Shown here one piece after another: positions 4,413 to 5,706 of a stretch of 5,706 nucleotides of DNA (within the stretch, counting starts at the first letter, position 1; each line of letters opens with the position of its first letter). Below the pieces are notes generated by a model. The model saw only the letters and a program-made list of their open reading frames with translations. It searched no databases and was not told the DNA's origin. The stretch covers positions 1 to 5,706 of the forward strand of contig CALQKL020000151.1 in the NCBI GenBank assembly GCA_943331145.2. The letters run 5' to 3'. Source of the DNA: Chitinophaga pinensis. Lineage in GTDB: Bacteria; Bacteroidota; Bacteroidia; Chitinophagales; Chitinophagaceae. Made by a program: the position numbers and the translations under genes.

Positions 4413-5706
4413 ATGTATCAATCTATTGACGATTTTGAAAATGTATTTTTTATAGGTGTTGCCGGTACAGGAATGAGTGCAATAGCACAATATTTAGCTG
4501 GCATTGGAAAGCGTGTGAGCGGTAGCGATAGATATTTTGTTGAAGGAGAATTAAATGACACCAGAGATAAATTGGAAACTGAAGGGATAAATTGTTTTCT
4601 ACAAAATGGAGCTGGTATTGATGAAAATACACAATTGGTAGTCGTTTCAACCGCAATTGAAGACAGTGTTTATGAGGTACAGAAAGCAAAGCAATTGTCA
4701 ATTCCCATTATCAAAAGAAGTGCTTTATTGGCGTTAATTGCCAACAGCAAAAAAACAATTGCAGTAGGGGGCACATCGGGCAAAAGTACCACCAGTGCTA
4801 TGCTTTACGATATTATGGAATTTGCAGGTTTCAATCCAAGTGTAATTAGCGGTGCAGGATTAGTGAGCATCATCAAAAAAGGAAAGATAGGAAATGCCAT
4901 CGTTGGAAGCGGCGATTGGTTAATTATTGAAGCTGATGAAAGTGATGGCTCTATTGTTGGATACACCCCAGAAGTAGGCCTATTGCTTAATATTGATAAA
5001 GATCATCAAGAAATTGACGAGCTGATTTCTATTTTTTCTACCTTCAAAAAAAACACGAAATCATTATTCATTGTTAATCAAAACAACAAATTAGCGGCTT
5101 CATTAACTGCGGATGTTGCCAATGATTTTTCAAGCAACCCCAATTCGAATGCAGGATTTACTTCAACTGATTTTTTACAAAATGGCATGACCATTCAGTT
5201 TTCCATAAATGATATTCCGTTTGCATTAAACACCATTGGGAAACACAATATGGAAAATGCTTTGGCGGCTGTTGCAGTTGCTGTTCAATTGGGGATTTCA
5301 CTCGAAATTTGTTCAAAAGGGATTGCTCAATACGAGGGCATTCATCGTCGTCATCAATTATTGGGTAAAAAAGATGGGGTATATGTGATTGATGATTATG
5401 GACATAATCCCGTTAAATGCGCTGCGTCTATTGATGCTTGTCAGCAAATTGCCCCAAAAGTTATCGCATGGTTTCAGCCTCACGGTTATGGTCCAACGCG
5501 ATTTTTAAAAAATGATTTTATTCACGAATTTATACAAGTATTGCGTCCCGAAGATGAAATTTGGATGAGTGAAATATTTTATGCGGGTGGTTCGGCAGTA
5601 AAAGACATTTCAGCCAATGACTTGATTGTAGAAATCAAAAGTGCAGGCAAGCAAGCATTCTTTGTAGAAAATCGAAACGAATTTTTAGAAAAAGTTAGAC
5701 CTCATT
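4413..5706 (+). CDS. MurC-like Mur ligase (C-terminus outside window)
   Basis: A Mur ligase, closest by motif to MurC, which joins L-alanine to UDP-N-acetylmuramate in the cytoplasm using ATP. 431 residues are visible with no stop; MurC is usually about 460-480, so little is missing. Landmarks in order: UDP-binding Rossmann start FIGVAGTGMSAIA (13-25) with GSD (37-39), P-loop GTSGKSTTSA (120-129), EADESD (173-178), NIDKDH (193-198), GKHNMENALAA (277-287), DDYGHNP (327-333) and FQPHGYGPTR (354-363). ADESD is MurC-like, whereas Mpl has ADEYD. Several motifs depart from the canonical GTHGKTTT, DDYAHHP and FQPHRYTRT. It is not in a division and cell-wall cluster with murG or ftsQ, so it may be a MurC paralogue with another substrate. 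The ATG at 4413 is the only sensible start, because the next Met is inside the glycine-rich loop and an in-frame TAA lies upstream at 4392-4394. Confidence 0.85.
   Translation, partial: MYQSIDDFENVFFIGVAGTGMSAIAQYLAGIGKRVSGSDRYFVEGELNDTRDKLETEGINCFLQNGAGIDENTQLVVVSTAIEDSVYEVQKAKQLSIPIIKRSALLALIANSKKTIAVGGTSGKSTTSAMLYDIMEFAGFNPSVISGAGLVSIIKKGKIGNAIVGSGDWLIIEADESDGSIVGYTPEVGLLLNIDKDHQEIDELISIFSTFKKNTKSLFIVNQNNKLAASLTADVANDFSSNPNSNAGFTSTDFLQNGMTIQFSINDIPFALNTIGKHNMENALAAVAVAVQLGISLEICSKGIAQYEGIHRRHQLLGKKDGVYVIDDYGHNPVKCAASIDACQQIAPKVIAWFQPHGYGPTRFLKNDFIHEFIQVLRPEDEIWMSEIFYAGGSAVKDISANDLIVEIKSAGKQAFFVENRNEFLEKVRPH

Noticed and set aside
4450..4701. 83-codon minus-strand open frame opposite the Mur ligase
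   Set aside because: Antisense to conserved Mur ligase motifs, and its His/Leu/Gln-rich sequence resembles no known protein.

Overview
The window looks like chromosomal DNA from an AT-rich member of the Bacteroidota. Several independent signs agree. None of the starts has a Shine-Dalgarno sequence, and some genes are preceded by the TAnnTTTG-type -7 box of this phylum. The tRNA gene does not encode its CCA end. The protein set (short GIY-YIG protein, ClpS, cyclophilin, MurC-like ligase) fits the phylum. Family or genus cannot be fixed from the sequence alone.

Left end (1-502, minus strand): an intact tRNA-Val(UAC) gene is followed by a hairpin terminator. The start codon of a short GIY-YIG endonuclease-like gene touches that terminator's T-run. 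The GIY-YIG gene ends by running into a second, 5'-truncated copy of the tRNA (D loop to 3' end), which is followed by a second copy of the terminator. After that comes a third unit, cut by the window edge, that keeps the ATGCCT start of the GIY-YIG gene joined almost directly to tRNA sequence, so the ORF is missing. This is a tandem, tRNA-derived repeat array with one occupied and one ORF-less unit. It is the most unusual structure in the window and looks like the footprint of a small tRNA-associated mobile gene.

Middle (503-1547, plus strand): a divergent AT-rich promoter region leads into clpS, the N-end-rule adaptor of the Clp protease, which appears to have almost no leader. It is followed 38 bases on by a cytoplasmic cyclophilin-type prolyl isomerase. 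A 133-base gap with a 16-base perfect palindrome separates these from the next genes.

Middle-right (1548-3669, plus strand): a two-gene unit with a 28-base gap. The first gene encodes an exported protein with all the landmarks of the Ppx/GppA ASKHA fold but with substituted active-site positions. The second encodes a single-pass membrane-anchored coiled-coil protein with a C-terminal, probably beta-rich domain. An exported Ppx/GppA-like protein is unusual, and the pair may work together at the cell envelope; this is inference.

Right end (3670-5706, plus strand): a 159-residue helical protein of unknown function lies between two related AT-rich repeats that share 16-base blocks at both ends. 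It is followed by a stand-alone MurC-like Mur ligase with atypical active-site motifs, truncated by the window edge.
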